Origin: Batkoa obscura
Taxonomy: Eukaryota > Entomophthoromycota > Entomophthoromycetes > Entomophthorales > Batkoaceae
Assembly: GCA_030770535.1 (NCBI GenBank)
Contig: JASVEC010000070.1
Location: forward strand, 1 to 64,000
Length of the DNA stretch: 64,000 bases
Direction: 5' to 3'
Part shown: in pieces, positions 13,900 through 25,203 of the stretch
How the letters are laid out: every line of letters starts with the position of its first letter
How positions within the stretch are numbered: position 1 is the first letter of the stretch
The notes under the pieces: model-generated
Databases searched by the model: none
The model's input: only the letters and a program-made list of their open reading frames with translations
Told to the model about the DNA's origin: nothing
Translations under genes and position numbers: made by a program

Positions 13900-14377
13900 A
13901 AAACTTTGACATTATCATTAGGATGTAAAACATTTGTGGACCAAATTAAACAATTGTACTTGATGGATTACAGTAATGTTAGATGTTTTGTTGGCACTCA
14001 TATGTATTCCTTGCTCCAAACCATAAAGATGAATGATCATCCCTTTTGGATCAAAGTAAAGCCTACATTAAATGTCAGTGTTGATAATGAGAGAGACTAT
14101 TACTTATGTACCCAACTTTGCCATCAAGTCAGATAAATCAATGTTGGTAGTGTTTGAGGATATAGATACTAGAAATGCCGGGTATGTTGACAAAGTTAAA
14201 AAAATTTAGGATATGGATGAAATCTTTGCAGCTACTCATAGCATGCATATAGTCAAATCAACAAACATTTATGATATCAGGGTCATTGATATTCTATTCC
14301 CTTTTTACAGAGCGGAAATAAAGTTGGATTATATTAAGGAGTCAATGATAGGCCTGCTTATAAACTGACATCCCCAT
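13900..14377 (+). pseudogene. Unidentified decayed coding fragment ending at a MITE-type TIR
   Basis: A 76-codon open frame (13906-14136, containing VDQIKQLYLMDYSNVRCF) is followed in another frame by SMLVVFEDIDTRNAGYVDKV and later ATHSMHIVKSTNIYDIRVID. The amino-acid composition looks like real protein rather than AT noise, but stops and a frame change interrupt it. At 14368-14377 the fragment runs into ACATCCCCATA, identical to a MITE right end, with no matching left end nearby. It may be internal sequence of a longer element that shares the MITE termini. I do not recognise the protein. Confidence 0.4.
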
Positions 14378-15401
14378 ATTTATTGATATTCAGATCTTGG
14401 TAATTTTTATTATAAAACTAATGCCTCAGATTTTCGTAAGTTTGGGGATTATAAAATTATTGAAGCACTTAAGTCATAAATGGCATAGTCTTTTATAAAA
14501 AAATATAAGATAGAAAATAATCAATCTCTAGTTTTTCAAATCCAATATTAACTTCACTTTGCACTAATCAGCTATTGAATTTTGTAAATAAAACAGCTTT
14601 AATAATTGCATACTATTTTTACTTGAAATCTTAGTTTAATGAGCTCATTATATAATTTAATACATCAAAAAATACTAGATTAGCTTAAATTTTAAATAGT
14701 TATAGTTGAATAAAAAAAGCCATTAGTTAGAATCTATTTGTTTAAATAATAACAGAACTTAAACCCTTATTATACCAACTTATTTTAATAGTTGGATATC
14801 AGATTTGCCTTTACAGCTTTGATTGATCTTCTTATTTTGTAATAATCTCAACTATAATGCTATAATTTGCAAAATGTCTTTTACTGCTTTTCTTATCGAT
14901 ATCTTTTAGTTAGCTGTTAGCTATAATAAAATCCTTTTAGTCTCAACGCTAATTAGGCTTTAGATGGCTATTTTATTTTAGTTGGAAGTTAACTTAGAGA
15001 TTTATATCCTAGGTTTTAATGTTAAAAAATCAAGAGAAAATTTAAGATAACGGACAGTTTACTTTAAATACTAAATGTTTTGATCTTGGTCGTTAAACTT
15101 TCCAGTTTAATTTTTCGGTAAATACAATTGGCAATTTAAATGATAGCTTAGAAAATATAATTTGTCTGCCTTTGTTATTTGATATTGAAGTCGTCTTTTT
15201 GATTGTTTCTAATAAAGTTTATTTTAAATAAATCTCATTTTAAATTATTTGTTTAACCCCTTCTATAAAAAAAATCAATACTTCTTAATATAGCAAGTTA
15301 GAACTTTATCAAGGATGAATTTACTTATTTTAAAAACTTTGATTTTCGATTTCTATTGTTTATCTAAACTCATTCTTTTAATCAAAAAAGAAAAACAAAG
15401 G
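14378..15401. other. Spacer, nothing recognised
   Basis: AT-rich sequence without supported genes or repeat family members. Confidence 0.45.
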
Positions 15402-15507
15402 ACATAGGGATGTCTTTTTGTATTTAAGAATTTTACTAACAATTTTTCCACTCAAATAGCGCTTAAAAAATAGAAAAAGTGATGAAGCCAAAAAAAACAT
15501 CCACATA
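15402..15507 (+). repeat. MITE copy 3
   Basis: Forward copy with ends CATAGGGATGT and ACATCCACATA. The core AATAGCGCTTAAAAAATAGA is intact. Confidence 0.88.
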
Positions 15508-15587
15508 TAATAATTTTAAGCTTTAAATAAATAATAAATGGAGTTGATTTTAGTTATTTATTTGGAATATTAGATTGTAATTCAGTA

Positions 15588-15692
15588 TATGAGGATGTAT
15601 TTTTGCGTTTAAGAATTTTACTAACAATCTTTCTACTCAAATAGTGCTTAAAAAATAGAAAAAGTGATGAAATCAAAAAAAACACCTCCATA
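15588..15692 (+). repeat. MITE copy 4
   Basis: Forward copy, same orientation as copy 3 about 80 bp away, with ends TATGAGGATGT and ACACCTCCATA. Confidence 0.88.
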
Positions 15693-16320
15693 TGCAAAAA
15701 ACTATTTAATTAATTTAATAAAAAAACTTTTATTTAGAAGGTCTATAAAAATTAATATATAAGCAGATACAGGAAACTATCCTAAAATTTAAAAGTCTTT
15801 GTATCATATATCTAAAAAATGTAGAGCATTAGAAAATATCATATTTTATTAAATATAATAATAAACTATGTTTTTATCCAGTATCTGATAAATTAAAAAA
15901 ATCCAATATAATCTTAATTAAAGTTATAAAGTTTATAGAAAATAAAAAAATAAAAAATCATCCCTAGCTTATTTATAATAATAGAAAACTTAAAAGCTTT
16001 AATGCTTATCAAGCAAATAAGTAGCTTATTAAGTAATACAAATTAATTATTAAATATTAATATTCTTAAATTATTAGTAACTAAGTCAATAAATAACTAA
16101 AAGGCAAATAGTTGTAATAATAAATAAAAACTATTATTACATTGCTTATATTATATAAAGATAACTAGTTATAACCTTAAGGCTAATCACTCCCTCCCAT
16201 ACAGCTATTTATTAACTTAGTAATATACCAATAATGTAATTATAATATTAAAATTATTCATTTATTTGATAGCAAATCTCCAATGTTGACTATAAAGTAA
16301 TTAATAATAAATACTTCTTA
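15693..16320. other. Spacer, nothing recognised
   Basis: Extremely AT-rich tract with no supported feature. Confidence 0.45.
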
Positions 16321-16334
16321 ATAAAGCGTGAAAT

Positions 16335-17065
16335 CTGGTACTCAGTGATTGGAGTCAAAAATAGCTGTTTTCTGGTTGACTACACTATAAGTCGAAAGGC
16401 CTTAGTTTATGTGACTAATATAGACTTAAATTATGAAGAATAGCATGTAATAGGCTACGGACTGTATAAGACAAATAGAATAAACAATACTAATGTAAAA
16501 TCTACGTAAAATACTATTAAGAAAACTTAGTGTCTTTACTAAATGTACGAGATGTCAAGGAATAATTCAGTTAAAAAGCTTCGAACTATTATACTCTAAG
16601 ATCCCTTTTATACTCTGGCAAGCACAAATATCAAAATGAGAAGAATATTCTTTGGAATGAAGCTAGAAATTCTCATAGTAAATCAAGCTAGGAACGTGGA
16701 ATTGACTGTCTCTAAACTCGAGAACACAACAGCTTAGGCGATTATTATCCTATAATTAATCATGAGGCTGACAAAGCGATATTTCATATAAAGTTTTATG
16801 AAAACATGTATTTATTTACCTATTACACCTTTGATTAATATCAATGTATAGGTTACATTGGTAAAAGCTTTGCCAATCTGGAAAATTTTATTAAATTTAG
16901 TAGAAATTCTGCTAACTTGTAACATAAACTATAATAAAATTAAAACTGTGTTAGGTACTTTTACTTTTTAATAAATTCTTTATTTTTATAGAATTTCAAG
17001 TGGTTTTAAAATATATAATTTTTAAAAATTGGAAAAAAAGTGAAACTAATTTGGACATCCCCATA
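16335..17065 (+). mobile_element. Decayed element fragment of unknown type, closing with a MITE-like right end
   Basis: About 16350-16475 translates as KNSCFLVDYTISRKALVYVT and then HVIGYGLYKTNRINN, interrupted by a TAG where a sense codon (likely Trp) is expected. The same peptide pattern (VKNSFCLID ... IIDYGLYK) recurs at the window end (63885-64000), so this is a repeat family with a coding part. Downstream, 16985-17065 resembles the right half of the MITE (TTAAAAA-TGGAAAAA-GTGA) and closes with ACATCCCCATA at 17055-17065. That suggests a larger relative, perhaps the parent, of the MITE family. The superfamily was not identified; TA-flanked ends hint at a cut-and-paste DNA transposon. Confidence 0.45.
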
Positions 17066-17332
17066 TCTTCTTTTAATTTATGACCTACTTTACTAGTTTG
17101 GACATTGAATATAAACAAACCAGAGTTCTTAAGATGACTTATTTTTTATACAAAATTGTTTAATACTGAGCTTTTTTTTAAAGGAGCATGGATATTACTT
17201 ATCAAACTATCTTTTTTCTAACTGAGCTTAATGTACTTTCTTACTTTAATTTAAAATTAATATAAAGCACTTGCTATAGTGCAACCCATAGTTAAAAATA
17301 GCTGTTATAACACAATAATTTTGAAAATATAG

Positions 17333-17437
17333 TAAGGGGACGTATTTTTGTGTTTAAGAATTTTATTAACAATTTTTCTGCTCAAATAGCGCTTAAAACA
17401 TAGAAAAAGTGATGAAGCCAAAAAGAACATTCCCATA
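17333..17437 (+). repeat. MITE copy 5
   Basis: Forward copy with ends TAAGGGGACGT and ACATTCCCATA. Confidence 0.88.
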
Positions 17438-17968
17438 AATTGAAATAGAGTTACTAATAGGTTATTTGATACTTAATAATAAATTAATAAAAGGGGGATA
17501 ATAAAAATACACAATATATATAAAAAATCAATGAAAACTGATCCATATAGTTTAAAGTCGCCATTAGTGAATGCGAGCTTTCATTTGTAATTCTATTTTT
17601 TTATTTTTACATCACTCTTTTTTCTTACCTACACTTCTACTCTTATTTTTTTAGCTAGTGTTTTATTTGAGGGGGCATCCTCTTTTGGAATTTTGTTAAA
17701 ATTTCTAAAAGCTTAGTTTCACATGTTTGTATTAATTAAAAAAAACATAGAATTATAGGGAAATCAATACATGACAAAAACTAGTATTAGTATTTGCTTC
17801 TGAATAGACTAATAGTTTTTTGAGAAACATATAGATTTATCTTGACATGCTATCCTCCAAATAAATATTTTTTAAAGTTTCTTATTAATTTGAATAAAGC
17901 TGGTGAAGTAATAATCATTACAGGGAAATAATATAATAATAATAAATAATTTTGTTGAATAAATATAA

Positions 17969-18068
17969 GAAAGTTTTTTTAAATTTCATCATTTTTTACA
18001 TTTTTTAAGCGCTATTTGAACAAAAAGATTGTTAGTAAAGTTCCTAAACAAAAATATACATTTCCATA
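17969..18068 (-). repeat. MITE copy 6
   Basis: Reverse copy. The left end is degraded. The core TTTTTTAAGCGCTATTTGAA and right end ACATTTCCATA are recognisable. Confidence 0.8.
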
Positions 18069-18993
18069 TAATGAATTTTTATTTAAAGTACAAGAGTTGA
18101 GTAATAAATCAATAGCTTCAAATTAACCTTTTTAAGCATCACACTTGATAATTTTTGTTTCCATTTTGTTCGCTATTTAAATAATCTAAAATTGCAAAAG
18201 TTTTTTATTGGACTTATAAATAAAATACAGTCATTTACTTTTTATAGTAAATCAGGCTATTTTATTGGTCCATACATGATATATTATAAATTCAATTTTA
18301 TTAGCTATTTTAAATAATTTGTATTACTATTTAATATACATGGCAACTAGAGTTTATAATGGACAAAAGTTTTGAAAATATAAATCAAAACTATTCATAT
18401 TAGTAAACTAAAGTTTACCACATAAGATAAGCTTTGATTATTAATTTTGATTATTAATTTATCATAATTTGTACCTTGGAACTCCTTATCGTGATATCTG
18501 CTTATTTTAAATATTATAGGCATGTTTTCGTATATCAGCTAACTGATAATTTAAAAAATTAGACTATTTAAAATTGGACAAGATACTGAAATGAAAAAAA
18601 TATTCCCGTACATTATATTGCTCTTTTTAAAAGGATTAACAGCTTGTGTTAATTACTGTAAACTTTGTTATTGTTAAATAAAAAATACCAATATCGATTA
18701 AATAATATGAAAGTAAATAACAATATAAAGGAAAATCAAATTATATATCACATATTAGTTCTATTATATACAAAACAATTTAAGCTATGGCAGTAAAATT
18801 TTTAAATCAACCAGATTTTTACTCCACCTATAAAACAAATTTAATTTAGTAATCAATGTTTGACATCATTGTTATGCCCCCTAAGATAAAAGCAAGGGAG
18901 AAAAAATCAAGTTAACTTTTTTTAACTGATTTAAACCTTTATGTGTTTATTTTATTTTTAACCTTTTAAATTGAAATTATTCACTTTTTGATT
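18069..18993. other. Upstream region of CBM21 gene A
   Basis: No gene or repeat seen. It presumably holds the promoter of the CBM21 gene starting at 18994. Confidence 0.5.
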
Positions 18994-20133
18994 ATGTTTT
19001 ATCCAAAAACTTTGAATGATCCAATCACAACCAAAATCTCATTTACCCACGCTACTTATGAGCGTAACTTAAATCAATCTAATACTAATAATGGTACTGT
19101 AAGTCCACCAAACGGCCGTCCAAAACTAGTAAGAAAAAAATCCGGGGAAGTAGTAAAATCTGCATTAAAGCATTATACCGATGGTAGTGCTCCTCACAGT
19201 CCAAAAGCGGTTTCTTTCACCAGTAATTTGGTACGTGTACGTTCTTATGATAAATTAGAATGCCCTCAATCCGTTAGTGGTATCATTCCTATGACTATGA
19301 AAGTAATCAATTTCTCTAGTAATTCATCTTTCCTTGAAAGTTTACCCGTTGTTTTGGAAAGCATTGAACTAGATAAAGAAAACTCAGCAATAGTAGGCTT
19401 GATAAGAGTGCAAAACCTTTGCTTTGCCAAGGAAGTATTGGTACGGTATAGTTTTGATCATTGGACATCGTTTCAAGTCATTTATGCCAAATATTTAAGG
19501 CCTGTACATCTATCAGCTATACAACAAGATATATTTAGATTTGATTTAATGATCCCACCAGAGATGCGAGTAAGCAATGACCCAGATGAAATTCATTCCA
19601 TTAAATTTGCGATTCAATTTAATTGCTGTGGAAAAGAATACTGGGATAACAATCAAGGTAGAAATTACTCTATAGAAATTACACCCAACATTGAAGTAGA
19701 TCCAGATTATATGGAGCAAAGTGTAGCCATCCCACTACCAAAAGGTAGACGTAGTAATTCTTTTGACTTAGCTTCAAGCTATGGTGCTTCACCTGATCTG
19801 TCTTCACCTGATAATTTTAGACTAAATGAAACAAAGTCCCAATTTGGGGCTAGATACTCATTTAAAAATAATGTTAAACAAGAGAATGGTAGCCGAAGTG
19901 AGGCTATTATTTCTAAAGTAGATAGTATGAATAAAGCGAGTGGCAAGAATACTAATGGATGGTTATTGTATGACCCACCATCACCAGAGAATGAAGCTCA
20001 ATTTGAACCAGGTAGTTTTAATGCCAGTACTAGCCCTTATTTTTATAATTTACCAAATACTAGTAAAAGTTTTTATGACTCTATTCCCATGGAGGATAGA
20101 AATAGTAATAATAGTTCACCTTTACATACTTGA
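18994..20133 (+). CDS. CBM21 glycogen-targeting PP1 regulatory subunit, paralog A
   Basis: Single exon. I start at the ATG of 18994 (MFYPKTLN, 379 aa); the in-frame codon two positions earlier is TTG. The family recruits protein phosphatase 1 to glycogen, where PP1 activates glycogen synthase. A PP1-docking RVxF-type motif, KAVSF, sits at residues 71-75, just after the fungal RKKSGEVVKSALK motif. A CBM21 domain spans ~81-235: VRVRSYDKLECPQSVSG, VVLESIELDKENSAIVG, VLVRYSFDHWTSF, and the hallmark FAIQFN-CC-KEYWDNNQGRNYS. The C-terminal ~145 residues are disordered and Ser-rich with SP sites. Two paralogs lie within the next 6 kb. It most resembles paralog C, with which it shares THA-Y/F-E and RK-SGEVVK. 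Confidence 0.9.
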   Translation: MFYPKTLNDPITTKISFTHATYERNLNQSNTNNGTVSPPNGRPKLVRKKSGEVVKSALKHYTDGSAPHSPKAVSFTSNLVRVRSYDKLECPQSVSGIIPMTMKVINFSSNSSFLESLPVVLESIELDKENSAIVGLIRVQNLCFAKEVLVRYSFDHWTSFQVIYAKYLRPVHLSAIQQDIFRFDLMIPPEMRVSNDPDEIHSIKFAIQFNCCGKEYWDNNQGRNYSIEITPNIEVDPDYMEQSVAIPLPKGRRSNSFDLASSYGASPDLSSPDNFRLNETKSQFGARYSFKNNVKQENGSRSEAIISKVDSMNKASGKNTNGWLLYDPPSPENEAQFEPGSFNASTSPYFYNLPNTSKSFYDSIPMEDRNSNNSSPLHT

Positions 20134-21071
20134 AAAAAAAGAATTGTATTAGTTTTTAGTCTTAATTTATTTAGTATTATTAAAAATATATTATATTTTT
20201 ACATCTGCTTTTTCTATTTTGTTTTTAGAAATCAATGATTTATAATTTCTTCTTTTTATCATCCTTATCTCATTATAAAGCGATAAGAGGTAATAAAACC
20301 AAACCTCAATTTTCATTTTAAAACAATAAAAATATGAAAATCGCTTTATTCTCAATAGTAAAATCAAGTATAATACTCGAAAGAGGTCAATATAGGAATT
20401 AACAATGTTATAAAGATAAAAAAAGTGACTCCAAACTGATATCATTAAAAAAATTAATTTGTATTTATCATTCCATATATACTTTAATTATTTTATTTTT
20501 TTTAATATGATAGTTTGTCGTATTTACTTCAAATATTATAAATGCTACAATCAAGTATTTTATTTTCATTTATTCGGCTAATCTACTTACTTTTAATGAA
20601 GTTCTAATTTATTACTTACTAATAGTTTACTAATGATACCCCAAAAGTAACAGCATTTTGGTTTTGATTTATAATTATTCTTTTCACAATATAAGTATAA
20701 AATGAAAGGTATAAGATAAATATTTGTAATGATATTAATTTTTTCTTTATAGAATTTGTATTATTTTAAAGTGTTATTTTTCTGTATATATATTTTTAAA
20801 CTCCTTTTCGTATTTATTCTATTATTTTTTTCCAAACTCTATCTTTATTTAATTATAAATTAATTTCATATAACTTTTATAGAAACTATGTAACTTTACC
20901 TTCTAAATTTTATAGCGTTAATTTAACCTAGGAACAATTTATACTTTAAATTTTAGTGCAATAGTGAGATCATAACATTTTATTTTTATTAACTGTCCTT
21001 TTAGAACAAAATTAAATAAAGCAATGATTAAATAAACATAGAAAACTTTTAATAAGCCCAGCTTAGAATTA
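20134..21071. other. Spacer between convergent CBM21 genes A and B
   Basis: Downstream of both genes. AT-rich, with no feature supported. Confidence 0.5.
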
Positions 21072-22133
21072 TTAATTACAGTATGATTTTCCCCATCCAA
21101 AGCTTTGGTAGTTACTGATAGGAGAACATGACACAGGCTCATAATGGACTTGTGCTTGAGAACGGATTTGTTCACTTTGTAAAGCTTGAACCTCATTGCA
21201 AAATGATTTAAGGTCCACCTTGGCCGATCTACTAGACTTTAAAGATTGTTCAAAGCTATAGCGGGTTGAAAAGGGTGAGTTGGTAGTTGTATTTTGAATT
21301 AAATTAGATAAGGAAGGTGCAGGAGAAGAACTGTCAAAAGATTTAGAACGGACTCTGTTTGAATTACCAGGTCTGATTGGAATAGGAGCTGAACAAGTTT
21401 TATCTGTTTCTTGAACATTAACATAATAGGAAGGGTTGACATCAACAATGTAGTTGTTATTGTTGTTATTATCCCAGTGCTCTTCACCTCTTACATTATA
21501 TTGAATAGCAAATTGAAGCTTGAATACCTTTTTAGGATTGTTTGTAAATAAAATACTCTTTGGAATATCTATCTTATATTTGAATAAATCTTGTGCATTT
21601 GAAGTTTGAGATAAAGAACGAAAGTAGGCAGCTTCACTTTCTTGAGTTGTATTCCAATCATCAAAGGTATATCTTAAGATGACTTTTTTAGCATAATCGA
21701 GATTGTTGACACGAATCTTACCAATAATACTAGCACATAAGCTATCTAAAGCAATAGACTCTAAACAGACTTGTTGTGAAAATATACGATGTTGAAGATG
21801 AAGCAAATCAGGACATGAGATTGATAAAGGAACTTTACCACTTACTGCTTGAGGACATAATAGTTTATCAAAGGTACGTACCTTAGTAAGCTCCTCATTA
21901 AATGTTACTGACTTCGATCTTGAATGACCTGGTCTTACTGGTGACTTTAAAGCCGATTTGGTTTGATTGGTAGTATGAACTGGGATTGAAGTAGCAAGGG
22001 GTTTAATAACCTCGATCTTAGGGATGATAACTTTTTTAGTTGGCTTGTAAGCTGGAACAGATACAGTATTGACACTGACATTGTGTAGTTGAGATTGGAA
22101 TTGAAATAAAGCAGAAGGTGATACGGACAACAT
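21072..22133 (-). CDS. CBM21 glycogen-targeting PP1 regulatory subunit, paralog B
   Basis: Single exon, 353 aa. The PP1-docking motif KSVTF is at residues 74-78 within HSRSKSVTF, preceded by a KSALK motif as in paralog A. The CBM21 domain follows (~83-235): VRTFDKLLCPQAVSG, VCLESIALDSLCASIIG, VILRYTFDDWNTTQ, and FAIQYNVRGEEHWDNNNNNN. Where A and C have a Gly-x-Asn-Tyr segment, B carries a short polyAsn run of six residues, so the WDNN-G-NY glucan-binding region is modified. The tail is Ser/Asn-rich and disordered. It is convergent with paralog A and divergent from paralog C. The N-terminus lacks the SGEVVK motif of A and C, making B the most diverged of the three. Confidence 0.9.
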   Translation of the reverse strand: MLSVSPSALFQFQSQLHNVSVNTVSVPAYKPTKKVIIPKIEVIKPLATSIPVHTTNQTKSALKSPVRPGHSRSKSVTFNEELTKVRTFDKLLCPQAVSGKVPLSISCPDLLHLQHRIFSQQVCLESIALDSLCASIIGKIRVNNLDYAKKVILRYTFDDWNTTQESEAAYFRSLSQTSNAQDLFKYKIDIPKSILFTNNPKKVFKLQFAIQYNVRGEEHWDNNNNNNYIVDVNPSYYVNVQETDKTCSAPIPIRPGNSNRVRSKSFDSSSPAPSLSNLIQNTTTNSPFSTRYSFEQSLKSSRSAKVDLKSFCNEVQALQSEQIRSQAQVHYEPVSCSPISNYQSFGWGKSYCN

Positions 22134-25100
22134 GTTGTAATAAATAAAGTTGATAATTAAATAAGTTTGGATGTTTATAAGTGAAGAACTAGTTAAATAA
22201 ATACAATTAAAGTTGAAACTATAGAGATTTCTATTTTCAATTTAAAAGAGATTTAAAAAAAAAGTTGAGTAGTTTGAGTTCATATTTATACTTTTGGGGT
22301 TCCTAAGAATTGGATTTCTAAATTTATTAGGATCCTCCTCATAAATTATTAAATTTATGCGATAAGATAAGGACAAGCAAACATTATGTAAATTGCTAAA
22401 TTTAGTATGCAATTTATCGGTTTATTTTTAATAGAACGTTGTTATCTTCAAAACAAAAAAGCTGAGTCTAACAAACTTACAAAAGTAAAATACAAATAAA
22501 ATATTATACAAGATTATTTTAGTGTTTAATTAAACAATACTTATATTTAATTAATTGCTATTATTGATAAATAGCTTCTTGATATTATTAGTAGAATATC
22601 AATACACGCTTGAATTGTTAAAATTGATTAATTTTTAACTTAATCTGATGTTAATAAAAAAATAAATGAAGAAGCGATAAAATACATAATACTTAAACTA
22701 ATTAAACGATTGGCTTAAATATAATTAAGATAAAAAAGTAAGTATAGAGATAATAATAATATATTATTTGAATCTTTATATAATACAATATTCATAAAAT
22801 AACATTGTATTATATTAAATAAATATTAAATAAGATCGTTCGTTTACTTTGTTTTATTTTATTACGTTAACTTATTAAGGTTTTAATTTCTAATCACCTT
22901 ATTTTGAATTGTAAGTAAAAGCATGGGAAAAACTCAGGGAAAAATTCAGGGTAAATATGATTAGATCACTAACAATCAAAAGTAAAAAATGAGTCAGATG
23001 GATTAAAATTTACGCCTGTAAAATAGATAAATTTGTACAGTTTGATTTGAGTTAAACTAAGTTTTATAAAGCATTTATTAAAAGATAACATGATCTTGAT
23101 CTATTTTAAAAAATATTATCATGAGATACTCCTTATTTGTTGCTTTTGCTTAATAAAACACCACTCTTAGCTTAGTGGGCTCGATTTTTTGATATCAAAC
23201 ACTGAGATTATTATCTTTAATTATAAAAGATAAGCCTAATTTAATTTAACATTTATTTGTTTATAGTATAATTTAGGATTATTATAATATAAAAGAAAGT
23301 CAAACATTTTAAACATTTATAGTAAAAAAACATATAAAATATAATATGATTTTATTAAAGATCATATGTAGTGAAAGGGTGTTATGAAGTTTAAAAATGT
23401 TTGAAATGATTAATACCGTGGTAAAATCAAGCAAGTTTTAATAAATTTTAAACAATCCCCTTTAAAAATATAAAAATACGTAAACCTTCAAAAATAATAA
23501 TAACATGGGAATAATCTGGTATAAAACTTTTAAAATAATACTTATAGTTCTTTTATGAATTTTGTAATCTAATTTTCGATTATTGATAATAGTATATCCC
23601 CCTCAATGTACTATCAAATCACTATTTTATCTTATCGCTATACTTAACCACCATTAATATTAAGGTTATATCATTAAGTAAATAACATTTGCCACGATTT
23701 TCATTTAAGTTATAAATTATAAGGTGCTTTTATTTGATAGACAACAAATAACACCGTCTAATCTCTACTTTTTGCCACGTTTTAATAGTATGAATCTTAT
23801 AACTATTTAACTATTAATTTTAACTCATTTTGCAATGATAATTCAAAAATATCAAATTATACTCTTATTCTTATCCCCTTTTCAAAAAGGAGGTACTAAA
23901 TTTTAAGGTTTAACTTTATAAGATTAAATGAAATAAAATAATTCCCTTGTTTCCATTAATTTTTCTCACGCCTAGAAATCTCAACTTCAGTTAACTCTTA
24001 AATTCAAACGTAAGTTTATACTAAACAAATCATTATGTTTGGTTATTACTTAGTTTGTTTTCATAGATAAGAAACTATTAATTATAATTCCATCTTATCC
24101 TTTTTGTTATTACAAACCATCCGTACTTTAATAAATTAATACTAAATGGTACAAGCTTTTGCCTTAGATAAGAGTATTTTTACTACCTCCAAGTTTATTA
24201 AAACGTTTAAGGGATAAAGTTAACTAAAAATAGACTGCATTTATAAAAATAACCCAAAAAAGATTCTATAGAATTTTCAATCCCAAAACTTTATGCTTGA
24301 AACTGAACCATGTTTGTGCAATTAAACTATAAAGTTAAATAACTATTGTTAATAACGTAATAATAAGTCTAAGGATGTTCATTTTAATCAGCTATTTGAT
24401 GAATAAATAGATAAGAAAACTTGATTTCTGTTAAGTATTATAATTATCTTAAAGTTTATTGATATTATATTTTATTATTACTATATTTTTAATAGCTTTA
24501 ATAGTTTTAGTAGTTTTAATAGTTTCAAAGATAAGAGCACCGCCTGAATTTAAAAAATCGCAATATTAAATGGAAAATTAGTTCCACACTATACCGTTAT
24601 CTGTAAAAATCCCACCCCCTAAACTTTGGCTCACTTTGTTATTAAAATATTCCTATTTATATTTCATTAATCAATGTAACTTTAATGATCTCACATCAAT
24701 TTGTGGTTAAAACTTGAATTATAAAACAAACTAACATCAATCAATTTAAGTGTATTATTTTTACTATTTATTATTTATTAATAAAGTAGTAATAAAGTTT
24801 ATACAATTGTAATAATAACATAAATTTAAACTCATACGAATAGTTTTATTAATATGGCGTTGTTATCTGCTAAATGTTATATTAAAATCCTGTAGTTTTA
24901 GAGAATAAATTGAAATGAGCTCATTCTTACATTTAATTTGAGTGAAATGAAAGTTTAAGACAAACACAAGTTTACCCAACTCCCTTTATCTACCCTCCAT
25001 CTTTAAAAGTGATAAGAATAGAACCAATCATTTGGAGCTAATGTCGACGTCAATACAATTATTGAATTAGTATATAAACAACATTAGAAACTTCAAATCT

Positions 25101-25203
25101 ACCCCTGATAATAATCAATTTTCCCCATAATCAACGAAAATTATAAATTTTAGCTTTATCAGAGATAACGCTTTTTTTATTCTATTTTTTTTTTTAAAAA
25201 AAT
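22134..25203. other. 3.1-kb intergenic region between divergent CBM21 genes B and C
   Basis: This is the largest gene-free, MITE-free stretch in the window. A TATA-like GTATATAAACA at about 25070 lies ~130 bp before gene C. I could not identify any gene; a regulatory role is possible but unproven. Confidence 0.5.
25069..25080 (+). promoter_or_regulatory. Candidate TATA box of CBM21 gene C
   Basis: AGTATATAAACA is located about 130 bp before the ATG. Confidence 0.4.

Noticed and set aside
17640-17710. GGGGGCATCC near 17670 as a further MITE end
   Set aside because: The following sequence does not continue into the MITE core.
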